NCBI GenBank assembly: GCA_023228705.1
Contig: JALOAS010000051.1
Location: forward strand, 1 to 22,843
Direction: 5' to 3'
Source: Ottowia sp.
GTDB taxonomy: Bacteria; Pseudomonadota; Gammaproteobacteria; Burkholderiales; Burkholderiaceae_C
Length of the DNA: 22,843 nt
In this document: positions 1 to 5,685 of the stretch, one piece after another
Layout: each line of letters begins with the position of its first letter
How positions within the stretch are numbered: position 1 is the stretch's first letter
Translations under genes and position numbers: made by a program
Notes under the pieces: model-generated
Told to the model about the DNA's origin: nothing
Seen by the model: the letters and a program-made list of their open reading frames with translations, nothing else
The model's database searches: none

Positions 1-113
1 CCATCACTGGCATGTCACCGGGCCGCAGGTTGGATAGCGGGAGCCGTATGACGCGAGAGTGTCACGTACGGTTCTGCGAGCGGCTGCGGGGGAAGCTCCT
101 GCGGTCGACTCAC
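1..113 (+). mobile_element. 3' end of a group II intron, inserted in an IS5-family transposase gene
   Basis: Only the last part of the intron is inside the window; the ribozyme core and any reverse transcriptase gene would lie to the left. Domain V (41-74) is canonical. Domain VI can be folded at 78-111: G78-A79-G80 pairs with C109-U110-C111, A108 is a bulged branch-point candidate, and C81-G90 pairs with C98-G107 with G-U wobbles. The sequence then ends in AC, as group II introns usually do, and the reading frame continues directly into conserved IS5 transposase sequence (HFGMKAHIGVD). I place the 3' splice site after base 113. A108 would then be followed by five intron bases, slightly fewer than usual, so the boundary is uncertain by about 3 bases. 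Confidence 0.8.
41..74 (+). ncRNA. Group II intron domain V (catalytic hairpin)
   Basis: This 34-nt hairpin has every hallmark of domain V. The lower stem pairs GAGCCGTA (41-48) with TACGGTTC (67-74). A two-base bulge, CG, sits at 65-66. The upper stem pairs TGAC (49-52) with GTCA (61-64). A C-G pair (54/59) closes a GAGA tetraloop at 55-58 of the GNRA type. The catalytic AGC triad is at 42-44. The layout matches my memory of the domain V of the Lactococcus Ll.LtrB intron. Confidence 0.88.
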
Positions 114-578
114 CACTTTGGAATGAAAGCACATATCGGCGTGGATGCTGACTCTGGCCTGGTGCACACCATGACGAGCACGCCTGCCAACGCGCACGAC
201 ATCACCGAGGCGCACAGGCTGCTGCATGGCGGTGAGGCAGATGTATTTGCCGACTCGGGCTACCGCGGTGCGCACAAGCGCCAGCAGGTCAGTGATGCCC
301 ATCCAGATGTGCGCTGGCACGTGGCGATGATGCCGGGCAAGCGGCACAAGCTGGACAAAGGCAAAAAAGTGGATGTGCTGACCGATGAGCTTGAACGCAC
401 CAAGGCGCGTATCCGCTCCAAGGTGGAGCATCCGTTTCGAATAGTCAAACGTCAGTTCGGACATGTCAAGACGCGCTACCGGGGATTGGCCAAGAACACG
501 GCACAGCTATACACGCTGTTTGCCCTGGCCAATCTGTGGATGGTGCGCAAGCGAATTGTGCAGACCGCTGCAGGATAG
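114..578 (+). CDS. IS5-family transposase, 3' exon only (partial, interrupted by group II intron)
   Basis: This is the DDE transposase of the insertion sequence. About 154 C-terminal residues are visible. Conserved blocks appear in order: HFGMKAHIGVD with the first catalytic Asp, VFADSGYRG with the second, then VEHPFRIVKRQFG with the catalytic Glu, followed by TRYRGLAKN. The N-terminal exon lies left of the intron and outside the window. The open frame continues leftward to base 12 through intron domains V and VI, but those residues do not look like transposase and an ATG inside the intron should not be taken as a start. If the intron splices, an intact transposase could be restored. If not, the protein is broken just before its first catalytic residue. 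Confidence 0.82.
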   Translation, partial: HFGMKAHIGVDADSGLVHTMTSTPANAHDITEAHRLLHGGEADVFADSGYRGAHKRQQVSDAHPDVRWHVAMMPGKRHKLDKGKKVDVLTDELERTKARIRSKVEHPFRIVKRQFGHVKTRYRGLAKNTAQLYTLFALANLWMVRKRIVQTAAG

Positions 579-733
579 GTGCGCCTGGAATCTGGGGAAT
601 CATCGCAAACGGGTCGATATGGAGCAAAACCGCACGCACTTGAGCTCCATCTGACCCCTGCAATACGCAATTCGGCGACATTGCGGAATTTGCTCGTCAA
701 AAGCTCGCTGTATCGTCGTTTCGAACACCTTCC
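114..733 (+). mobile_element. Right part of an IS5-family insertion sequence
   Basis: The element comprises the transposase 3' exon plus about 155 bp of non-coding right end. The proposed right terminus reads CACCTTCC at 726-733, that is GGAAGGTG inward, like the terminal repeat I remember for IS5. It is followed by TTAG (734-737), which fits the 4-bp CTAA/TTAG target duplicated by IS5-type elements. The left terminus and the second target copy are outside the window, so the element's full length and exact subgroup cannot be given. The group II intron interrupts it at about 113. Confidence 0.7.
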
Positions 734-740
734 TTAGCCC
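734..740 (-). other. Remnant of attC core site (R'')
   Basis: Minus-strand GGGCTAA overlaps the last base of the CFI-box gene's stop codon. It matches the start of the attC core RYYYAAC up to the point where the IS begins. TTAG on the plus strand at 734-737 doubles as the likely IS5 target site. Confidence 0.55.
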
Positions 741-1471
741 TACAAACCATGTTTGGTCGCAAGCCTCTCGGCGAGTACTGCTAAACTACGGCCTACAATT
801 CTTCGGGCGCGATCATGTTTATCAAGGTAACGCGCAATCGGAGGGCTGAGTTTGTAATACCAGAAGACCATACGACGGCCAATTGTGGTCTTTTTAAGAA
901 TGGACTCTCTGTACCGTCGCAAAGTAATAACCGTGGTTACGTCAGGCGAGCCAAAACAAGCCGTTGCAACAAAGCAAGACTTTGAGCCACTTTGCCCGTT
1001 GCTGCCTTGCATCATCTTTACCAAGTTTGCTTTTGCTGTATGCGTAAGCATTTTTGTTGTTTGCTTGTCCAGCCCCATTTCCTCTGGGCCGCAGCCAAAC
1101 TGTTCTCGAATCTCAAGGCTGATTCTATAAAAAACGTAATCATCAATATCTCTTGGGTAGGTGTTTAACCCTTTTGCACCGAAACGAGATCTATGAGCTT
1201 CAATTGCGGCCAATGCTTCAGCATTGGCCTGATCAAAATGGTCTACGCCGCCAAGCTCAACGCAACGCTTTGCAATGTATTGGAGGTGAGACTCGACGAT
1301 GGTAACTATGGAACCTTCCGGGGTTGCCATCGCCTTCATACCGCTGATTCCTCCTTGGCGAATTGCATCTTCCGCCATCGCTTTCGCTTCATCCGCTGAA
1401 TGCCCTTGTGACTCAGCCAAATGAGTCATTCGGAGTTTTGTCAGCGCTACAGCCAGTTCATTCTTGGTCAT
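740..1471 (-). CDS. CFI-box C-terminal domain protein (integron cassette gene, function unknown)
   Basis: The protein has 243 aa. I start it at the ATG at 1471 because MTKNELAVAL begins a normal-looking helix and an AGGA lies just upstream; the open frame extends further left but runs into the preceding gene. Residues 1-155 are mostly charged helix with no domain I recognise. Residues 166-174 read CFVATACFG, followed by LRRYRE (184-189) and a block around 198-216 with GRRMVFWYYKLSPPIARYL. This is the pattern I know as the CFI-box C-terminal domain, a small module found at the ends of many unrelated bacterial proteins and of unclear biochemical role. No signal peptide is seen. It is the second gene of the cassette and would depend on read-through from the promoter in attI. 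Confidence 0.72.
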   Translation of the reverse strand: MTKNELAVALTKLRMTHLAESQGHSADEAKAMAEDAIRQGGISGMKAMATPEGSIVTIVESHLQYIAKRCVELGGVDHFDQANAEALAAIEAHRSRFGAKGLNTYPRDIDDYVFYRISLEIREQFGCGPEEMGLDKQTTKMLTHTAKANLVKMMQGSNGQSGSKSCFVATACFGSPDVTTVITLRRYRESILKKTTIGRRMVFWYYKLSPPIARYLDKHDRARRIVGRSLAVLAERLATKHGL

Positions 1472-1500
1472 TGTCCTGATCCTGTAAAATGATTGCGATC

Positions 1501-1746
1501 TTATGGTCTCGGGTGGCCGCACATTGCTCGAAGTTCCTTCTTGATGCGTCGGGCGGTTTCGCCACGCCAACCTATGGAGTTGCCTAGAAAGGCGCCGACG
1601 ACAGAATATCCATTGGGGTCAGCACCGAAGCGATCGGTTATGTTCCCCATTTTCTCCATGCACTCAAGTGCTTCTCTAGCGCCACCATTGTTGATTACAT
1701 GCCAGTCAGCTCTAATTTCTCTGGCAATCTCACGCAAGGTTCTCAT
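1501..1746 (-). CDS. Small conserved hypothetical protein, first gene of the integron cassette
   Basis: The protein has 81 aa. An ATG four codons earlier (1758) is possible, but the ATG at 1746 is preceded by GGAG with a 6-base gap, a much better ribosome-binding site, so I choose it. It starts MRTLREIAREIRADW and ends with a conserved-looking WRGETARRIKKELRAM. It resembles a family of short proteins I remember from plasmids, phages and integron cassettes that begin with a 'TLxEIAxEIRxDW' segment and have no known function. It is soluble and highly charged, with no signal peptide or membrane segment. Its start lies about 25 bases inside the cassette boundary, so a transcript starting in attI would have a very short leader. 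Confidence 0.7.
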   Translation of the reverse strand: MRTLREIAREIRADWHVINNGGAREALECMEKMGNITDRFGADPNGYSVVGAFLGNSIGWRGETARRIKKELRAMCGHPRP

Positions 1747-1776
1747 GTGCTTCTCCATAGTGGTGGGCTAACTAGA

Positions 1777-1804
1777 ATTATACGACTCTTGAATGGTATG
1801 AAAA
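1777..1804 (-). promoter_or_regulatory. Candidate cassette promoter (Pc) inside attI
   Basis: On the minus strand a perfect TATAAT (1782-1777) lies 16 bp downstream of TTTTCA (1804-1799), a 4/6 match to the -35 consensus. It points into the cassette, and transcription would start within a few bases of the cassette junction. Many integrons place Pc in intI or attI; activity here is inferred from sequence only. Confidence 0.5.
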
Positions 1805-1817
1805 AGTCGGATAAGAT
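1789..1817 (+). promoter_or_regulatory. Candidate intI promoter
   Basis: TTGAAT (1789-1794) and TAAGAT (1812-1817) are separated by 17 bp and face intI. They overlap the oppositely directed cassette promoter candidate, so the two may compete. Confidence 0.4.
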
Positions 1818-1904
1818 GGTGTGATGTAGGTGTTTCCCGAGTACATGTCGTGTTTTCCGCAGTTTTATGCGACCTAAAAAATAGCGGATAGAGAGGAGGC
1901 TGTC

Positions 1905-2912
1905 ATGACCGCCGGTGCGTCCGATCCACGTTCACGCAAACCCAAACTTCTCGACCAGATGCGTGCCCATTTGCGCACCCGTCACTACAGCTACAGAACC
2001 GAAGAGGCTTACGTTGGGTGGGTGCGTAGATACATATTGTATCACCACAAGAGACATCCTTTGGACATGGGTGCGGAGCAAGTGGAGCAGTTTCTGACGC
2101 ATCTGGCGGTGGACCGGCACGTCTCGCCATCGACGCAAAACCAGGCGAAGTCTGCGGTACTTTATTTGTACAAGCAGGTTCTCGGCGTGGAGCTGGAGTG
2201 GCTTGATGAGGTGGTCCAGGCAAAACGGCGAACACGGTTGCCGGTGGTGCTCACGCCGACCGAGGTGCGTGATTTGTTGCAGCACATGGACGGTAGTGCG
2301 AGACTGGTTGCCGAGCTGCTTTACGGTACCGGCCTGAGGCTGATGGAAGGGCTGCGACTGCGCGTGAAGGATGTGGAGTTCACCCGGCGCGAGGTGATGG
2401 TCCGCGCGGGTAAAGGCGGCAAGGACCGCGTTACGGTGTTGCCGGAAAATCTGGTCCTGCCGCTGAAGCGGCAACTGGAGCGTGCGCGTGCTTTGCACGA
2501 GGAGGATCTGGCTGCCGGGTTCGGACGCGTTTATTTGCCTTATGCGCTGGCGATGAAATACCGGAACGCTGACAAGGCGTGGGCTTGGCAGTGGGTGTTT
2601 CCATCCCGGCGCAGGGCGCTGGACCCGAGGCCGGATGCGGTCACGGGTCGGCAAATCGAGCGGCGGCACCATCTGTACCCGGAATCGGTGCAGCGTGGGG
2701 TGCGGCATGCGGCTCGCCTGACCGGTATCGACAAGCCGGTGTCGCCCCATGTGTTGCGGCATTCATTTGCCACGCATTTGCTGCAGGCCGGGTATGACAT
2801 TCGCACGGTGCAGGAACTCCTTGGCCACAAGGACGTGAGCACGACCATGATCTACACACACGTGCTGAACAAGGGCGGGCGCGGCGTGCTGAGTCCGTTG
2901 GACGCCTTGTGA
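1905..2912 (+). CDS. intI: Integron integrase (tyrosine recombinase)
   Basis: The 335-aa site-specific recombinase recombines attC sites of cassettes with attI. The start ATG has a strong AGGAGG at 1894-1899 with a 5-base gap. An N-terminal SAM-like DNA-binding domain spans about residues 12-105. The catalytic domain has R145 (GTGLR), K170 (GKGGKDR), H282 and R285 (HVLRHSFATHLL), H308 (LLGH) and the nucleophile Y317 (MIYTHVL). The segment around 210-260 between the Lys and the His box contains the extra helix region that separates IntI from XerC/D-type enzymes (ALAMKYRNADKAWAWQWVFPSRR). All catalytic residues are present and the frame is intact, so it is probably active. It is transcribed away from the cassette, the standard integron arrangement. 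Confidence 0.92.
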   Translation: MTAGASDPRSRKPKLLDQMRAHLRTRHYSYRTEEAYVGWVRRYILYHHKRHPLDMGAEQVEQFLTHLAVDRHVSPSTQNQAKSAVLYLYKQVLGVELEWLDEVVQAKRRTRLPVVLTPTEVRDLLQHMDGSARLVAELLYGTGLRLMEGLRLRVKDVEFTRREVMVRAGKGGKDRVTVLPENLVLPLKRQLERARALHEEDLAAGFGRVYLPYALAMKYRNADKAWAWQWVFPSRRRALDPRPDAVTGRQIERRHHLYPESVQRGVRHAARLTGIDKPVSPHVLRHSFATHLLQAGYDIRTVQELLGHKDVSTTMIYTHVLNKGGRGVLSPLDAL

Positions 2913-2952
2913 GCGTGCATGGTGAGCACGGCTTCGCTGCCCACCCCTCTGG

Positions 2953-3345
2953 TCAGATCAGATTTTGCTCGTGCTCCCATGCCAGTCCCGTTTGCCGGGC
3001 CAGTGCGTGCAAGGGCTTGTCCAGTGTCCAAAGTCGGGCGTCTGATGCCAGGCGGGTGGATGCGAGCAGGCTGATGTCCACCATGCCGTAACCCCGGTTG
3101 TGGAGTTTTTGACGAGATATGAAGTCGAGCAATTCCCGTGTGCTGGCTTGGGGTGCCATGCGCAGCAAGGACAGAGTGGCCAGTATACGGGCCCTTGACG
3201 CGGGCGGCGTGCCGCAAGCGATTTCGAGCAGGACGAAGTCATGCATGCGCACGCGGTCGTGTGCGAACAAGTAGGCGAGTTGGGTATTGGCGTGGCGGAA
3301 ATGGGCTATCTACACCGAGGTATCAACCAGCACGGATACTGTCAT
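2953..3345 (-). pseudogene. vapC: VapC-type PIN-domain toxin, interrupted by an amber stop at codon 12
   Basis: Read through, this is a 130-codon PIN-domain ribonuclease of the VapC family. The ATG at 3345 overlaps the vapB stop as ATGA. The start reads MTVSVLVDTSV, then TAG at 3312-3310, then IAHFRHAN and the rest of the domain in the same frame. VapC proteins usually have a Trp at this point (DTSVW), so a single TGG-to-TAG change explains it. The four expected acidic residues remain in the reading frame: D8 before the stop, and E41, D90 and D109 after it. Any product restarting downstream would lack D8 and so should be inactive. Possibilities are a true loss of the toxin, amber suppression, or a sequencing error. 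Confidence 0.82.
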
Positions 3346-3560
3346 TGGACAGTGCTCACAGTCCGAAGCCGTGGGACGTGGGACATTTTTGGGGCCGTTC
3401 CGCCAAGAGCCGCCAATCGCTTTCCGGCCTGCACTCGGATGAAGGTGCGAATGGCCTCGCGAAACAGCTCGCTCCTGTCCATGCCGGGGTTTGCCAGTTG
3501 CATGGCCTGGTCGTAGAGGGTGTCGTCTATGGTTACCGTGATGCGCAGGCTTCTCTCCAT
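3342..3560 (-). CDS. vapB: VapB-type antitoxin
   Basis: The 72-aa antitoxin starts MERSLRITVTIDDTLYDQAM, a ribbon-helix-helix-like DNA-binding N-terminus, followed by the family's characteristic stretch LFREAIRTFIRVQAGKRLAALGG at about 32-54. The C-terminal tail would wrap the toxin. It partners the downstream vapC, whose ATG overlaps its TGA by 4 bp, so translation should be coupled. In this family antitoxin and complex normally repress their own operon. A near-palindrome lies just upstream (3569-3583). The antitoxin is intact although the toxin frame is interrupted, which is the safe direction of decay. No clear ribosome-binding site precedes the ATG, and I did not find a better start. Confidence 0.85.
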   Translation of the reverse strand: MERSLRITVTIDDTLYDQAMQLANPGMDRSELFREAIRTFIRVQAGKRLAALGGTAPKMSHVPRLRTVSTVQ

Positions 3561-3568
3561 CGCTTTGC

Positions 3569-3583
3569 GTCAACAATGATGAC
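3569..3583. promoter_or_regulatory. Candidate VapB operator
   Basis: GTCAACAATGATGAC is a 15-bp near-perfect palindrome (6 of 7 pairs around a central base), located 8 bp upstream of the vapB start codon. The position suits autorepression by VapB or VapBC; there is no direct evidence for binding. Confidence 0.4.
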
Positions 3584-3675
3584 ACGTTGCATGTAATAGA
3601 GCGTCTACAGAGGTTTGTGTCCGTGGTGCTTTGCCCGTGACAATAGACCCCGGGTTGTCACCCCACAGAACCTGC

Positions 3676-4983
3676 ATGAGCACAGCCGCAAAATCATCTC
3701 CGCACCAACCGCTTGCCGAGCGCCTGCGCCCCAGTTCGCTGGACGAGGTGGTGGGGCAGCAGCAGGTGCTGGGGCCGGGCAAACCGCTGCGCGTGGCGTT
3801 TGAGTCGGGGCGGCCGCATTCTTGCATCCTGTGGGGGCCGCCGGGGACGGGCAAGACGACTCTGGCGCGGCTGATGGCCGATTCGTTTGACGCGCAGTTC
3901 ATTGCCATCAGCGCGGTGCTGGGCGGGGTGAAGGACATCCGCGAGGCGGTGCAGCGGGCCGAGGCGGCGCGGGGCGGGCTGATGCCGCAGGCAACCATTG
4001 TCTTTGTCGATGAGGTGCACCGCTTCAACAAGAGCCAGCAGGATGCATTCTTGCCGCACGTGGAGTCGGGGCTGTTTACCTTTATTGGCGCCACCACGGA
4101 AAACCCGTCTTTTGAAGTCAATTCGGCGCTGCTGTCGCGGGCCACGGTTTATGTGCTGGCGCCGCTGTCCGAAGATGACTTGCGCCAGATCCTGGCGCGG
4201 GCGCGCGCCGCCGATGCCGTGCCGGAGCTGGCTGCCGATGCCGAGCAGCGGCTGGTGGCGTACGCTGATGGCGATGCGCGGCGGCTGCTCAACACGCTGG
4301 AGACGGTGGCGGTGACGGCGGCTGCCGAGCAGCGCGACAAGGTGGATGACGCCTGGCTGCTGCAGGTGCTGGGCGAGCAACTGCGGCGCTACGACAAGGG
4401 TGGCGAGCAGTTCTACGACACGATCAGCGCGTTGCACAAGTCGGTGCGCGGCAGCGACCCGGACGCGGCGCTGTACTGGCTGGTGCGCATGCTTGACGGT
4501 GGCGTGGATCCGCGCTACGTTGCGCGGCGGCTGATCCGCATGGCGAGCGAGGACATAGGCCTGGCCGACCCGCGCGCGCTGCGGCTGGCGCTGGACGCCG
4601 CCGCCGTTTATGAGCGGCTGGGCAGCCCCGAGGGCGAGCTGGCGCTGGCCGAGTGCGTGATCTACCTGGCGGTGGCGGCCAAGAGCAACGCCGTGTACAC
4701 GGCGTACAAGGCGGCGCGCAAGTGGGTGAAGAACGACACGAGCCGGCCCGTTCCCATGCACCTGCGCAACGCGCCAACGCAGCTCATGAAGGAGCTGGAC
4801 TACGGCAAGAACTACCGCTACGCGCACGACGAGGCCGATGGCTTTGCCGCCGGCGAGCGCTACCTGCCCGACGGCATGGACGAGCCCGGGTTCTACCAGC
4901 CGGTGCCGCGCGGGCTGGAGATCAGGATAGGCGAGAAGCTGGCCGAGCTGCGCCAGCGCAACCGCGAGGCGGGCGGCGGCTGA
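3676..4983 (+). CDS. rarA: Replication-associated recombination protein A (AAA+ ATPase)
   Basis: The 435-aa protein belongs to the RarA/MgsA/WRNIP1 family, ATPases related to clamp loaders that act at stalled replication forks. The Walker A motif GPPGTGKTT is at 54-62, Walker B VFVDEVHRFNKSQQDA at about 109-124, and the sensor-1 block GATTENPSFEVNSALLSR from 138. The C-terminal part carries typical family stretches (ASEDIGLADP, YLAVAAKSN, TSRPVPMHLRNAPTQLMK). The frame is open from a TTG at 3631, but homologues begin shortly before QPLAERLRP, which supports the ATG at 3676. Length is close to the roughly 447 aa of the E. coli protein. It faces the next gene convergently with only 15 bp between stops, and no terminator is visible there. 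Confidence 0.95.
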   Translation: MSTAAKSSPHQPLAERLRPSSLDEVVGQQQVLGPGKPLRVAFESGRPHSCILWGPPGTGKTTLARLMADSFDAQFIAISAVLGGVKDIREAVQRAEAARGGLMPQATIVFVDEVHRFNKSQQDAFLPHVESGLFTFIGATTENPSFEVNSALLSRATVYVLAPLSEDDLRQILARARAADAVPELAADAEQRLVAYADGDARRLLNTLETVAVTAAAEQRDKVDDAWLLQVLGEQLRRYDKGGEQFYDTISALHKSVRGSDPDAALYWLVRMLDGGVDPRYVARRLIRMASEDIGLADPRALRLALDAAAVYERLGSPEGELALAECVIYLAVAAKSNAVYTAYKAARKWVKNDTSRPVPMHLRNAPTQLMKELDYGKNYRYAHDEADGFAAGERYLPDGMDEPGFYQPVPRGLEIRIGEKLAELRQRNREAGGG

Positions 4984-4998
4984 GTGCCGGCGCCGGCG

Positions 4999-5610
4999 TC
5001 AGAACGTGAGCGGGCTGATCTTGAAGCCGCGCAGCGCGACGCCGCCTTCCAGGCCGGCGTTGGTGATGACAAAGCTGACCACCGGCTTTTCTGACGTTTC
5101 CGAGTCCACCATGCCCGTGGCGCCGACGTTGCCGGCCGCCACGGTGGCGCCCATGCCGCCGCCCCAGCCGTCGCTATCGCGGAATTCCTGCAGCGCCGCA
5201 CTGCTGTTGAAGACGTAGATGATGGCGCGCGACTGCAGGCCGGCCTGCAGGCCCACCGAGCCGCCGCTGAGGCTGTAGTAGCCGGTGGTGCGGCCACGCT
5301 GCTGCAGCGCGCCGCGGCCGTGCTGGGCGCCGATGATGATTCCACCGCTGACGACGTCGGGGAACACGAGCACGCCGGCGGCGCGGGACGCCATCTGCTG
5401 CGAGCCGGGCGCCACCTGGTACAGGCGGCGCAGCGTCTCGGGAACGGCCGCGTCTATCTGCGCCTTGGTGCGCACCTCGCCGGCCGAGCTGGAACGCTCG
5501 GTTCCAGGCGCGGTGGTGGTGCAGCCGGCCAGCGCCAGCCCGCCCAGGCCCGTGGCCAGCAACAGCGCCGCCTGCCTGCGCGAGAAGGTGGAATGCAAGG
5601 AATCGGTCAT
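4999..5610 (-). CDS. SYLF/Ysc84-domain lipoprotein
   Basis: The 203-aa exported protein has an N-terminal signal with two arginines (SRRQAALLL, residues 10-18) and a lipobox LALAGC ending at C30. It is therefore probably a lipoprotein, with a possible Tat-type signal. The rest is a SYLF (Ysc84) lipid-binding domain: SRAAGVLVFPDVVSGG and GGIIIGAQHGRGAL, then a Tyr-Ser-Leu stretch (GYYSLSGGSVGLQAG), an FN element in VFNSSAAL, and a glycine-rich GWGGGMGATVAAGNVG. Bacterial members bind lipids or sit at membranes; no specific role is established. AAGGGG at 5619-5624 is a good ribosome-binding site. It is downstream of and co-directional with the MFS gene, 75 bp away. Confidence 0.85.
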   Translation of the reverse strand: MTDSLHSTFSRRQAALLLATGLGGLALAGCTTTAPGTERSSSAGEVRTKAQIDAAVPETLRRLYQVAPGSQQMASRAAGVLVFPDVVSGGIIIGAQHGRGALQQRGRTTGYYSLSGGSVGLQAGLQSRAIIYVFNSSAALQEFRDSDGWGGGMGATVAAGNVGATGMVDSETSEKPVVSFVITNAGLEGGVALRGFKISPLTF

Positions 5611-5647
5611 GGTCGTGGCCCCTTCAGTATGTTGCGGGCAGTTTACG

Positions 5648-5664
5648 CGGCCCGGGTCGGGCCG
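5648..5664 (-). terminator. Stem-loop downstream of the MFS gene (possible terminator)
   Basis: CGGCCCG (5648-5654) and CGGGCCG (5658-5664) form a perfect 7-bp GC stem with a 3-base loop, about 22 bases after the MFS stop. There is no run of Ts after it, so it may be only an attenuator, an mRNA 3' stabiliser or a chance hairpin. Confidence 0.3.
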
Positions 5665-5685
5665 TCCAGTTGCCGTTGCTGTTGC

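Larger units (their letters stand above)
734..1771 (-). mobile_element. Integron gene cassette carrying two genes, attC truncated by the IS
   Basis: Read on the minus strand, the cassette starts at the G|TTAGCCC junction (G at 1772, TTAGCCC at 1771-1765). This is the expected integrase cut site. It contains two co-directional genes with a 29-bp gap, too short for an attC between them. It ends with GGGCTAA (740-734), the exact reverse complement of TTAGCCC at its start. Such complementarity is expected between the R'' core of attC and the cassette's own leading edge. The rest of attC is missing because the IS5-type element begins at 733. Base composition is clearly more AT-rich than the chromosomal genes to the right, as is common for cassettes. 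Confidence 0.68.
1773..1904. other. Probable attI recombination region between cassette and intI
   Basis: These 132 bp separate the G|TTAGCCC cassette junction from the intI start codon, the position of attI in every integron. It is AT-rich relative to intI. No cassette junction other than the one at 1771/1772 is seen. I could not delimit the individual integrase-binding sites, and no convincing LexA box (CTGT-N8-ACAG) is present. Confidence 0.55.

Noticed and set aside
12..113. Open frame continuing the transposase leftward with an ATG at base 12
   Set aside because: It runs through intron domains V and VI; the residues are not transposase-like and the RNA structure explains the sequence better.
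1773..1904. LexA (SOS) operator upstream of intI
   Set aside because: No CTGT-N8-ACAG or close match was seen, although many integrons have one.
2913..2952. A cassette or attC downstream of intI
   Set aside because: No GTTRRRY/RYYYAAC pair with attC-like symmetry was found; the 40 bp simply separate intI from the vapC remnant.
3694..4827. A 377-codon minus-strand frame opposite rarA
   Set aside because: rarA is unmistakable on the plus strand, and the antisense product has no recognisable domain.
4984..4998. Bidirectional terminator between rarA and the SYLF gene
   Set aside because: Only 15 bp separate the stops and neither a hairpin nor a T-run is present.
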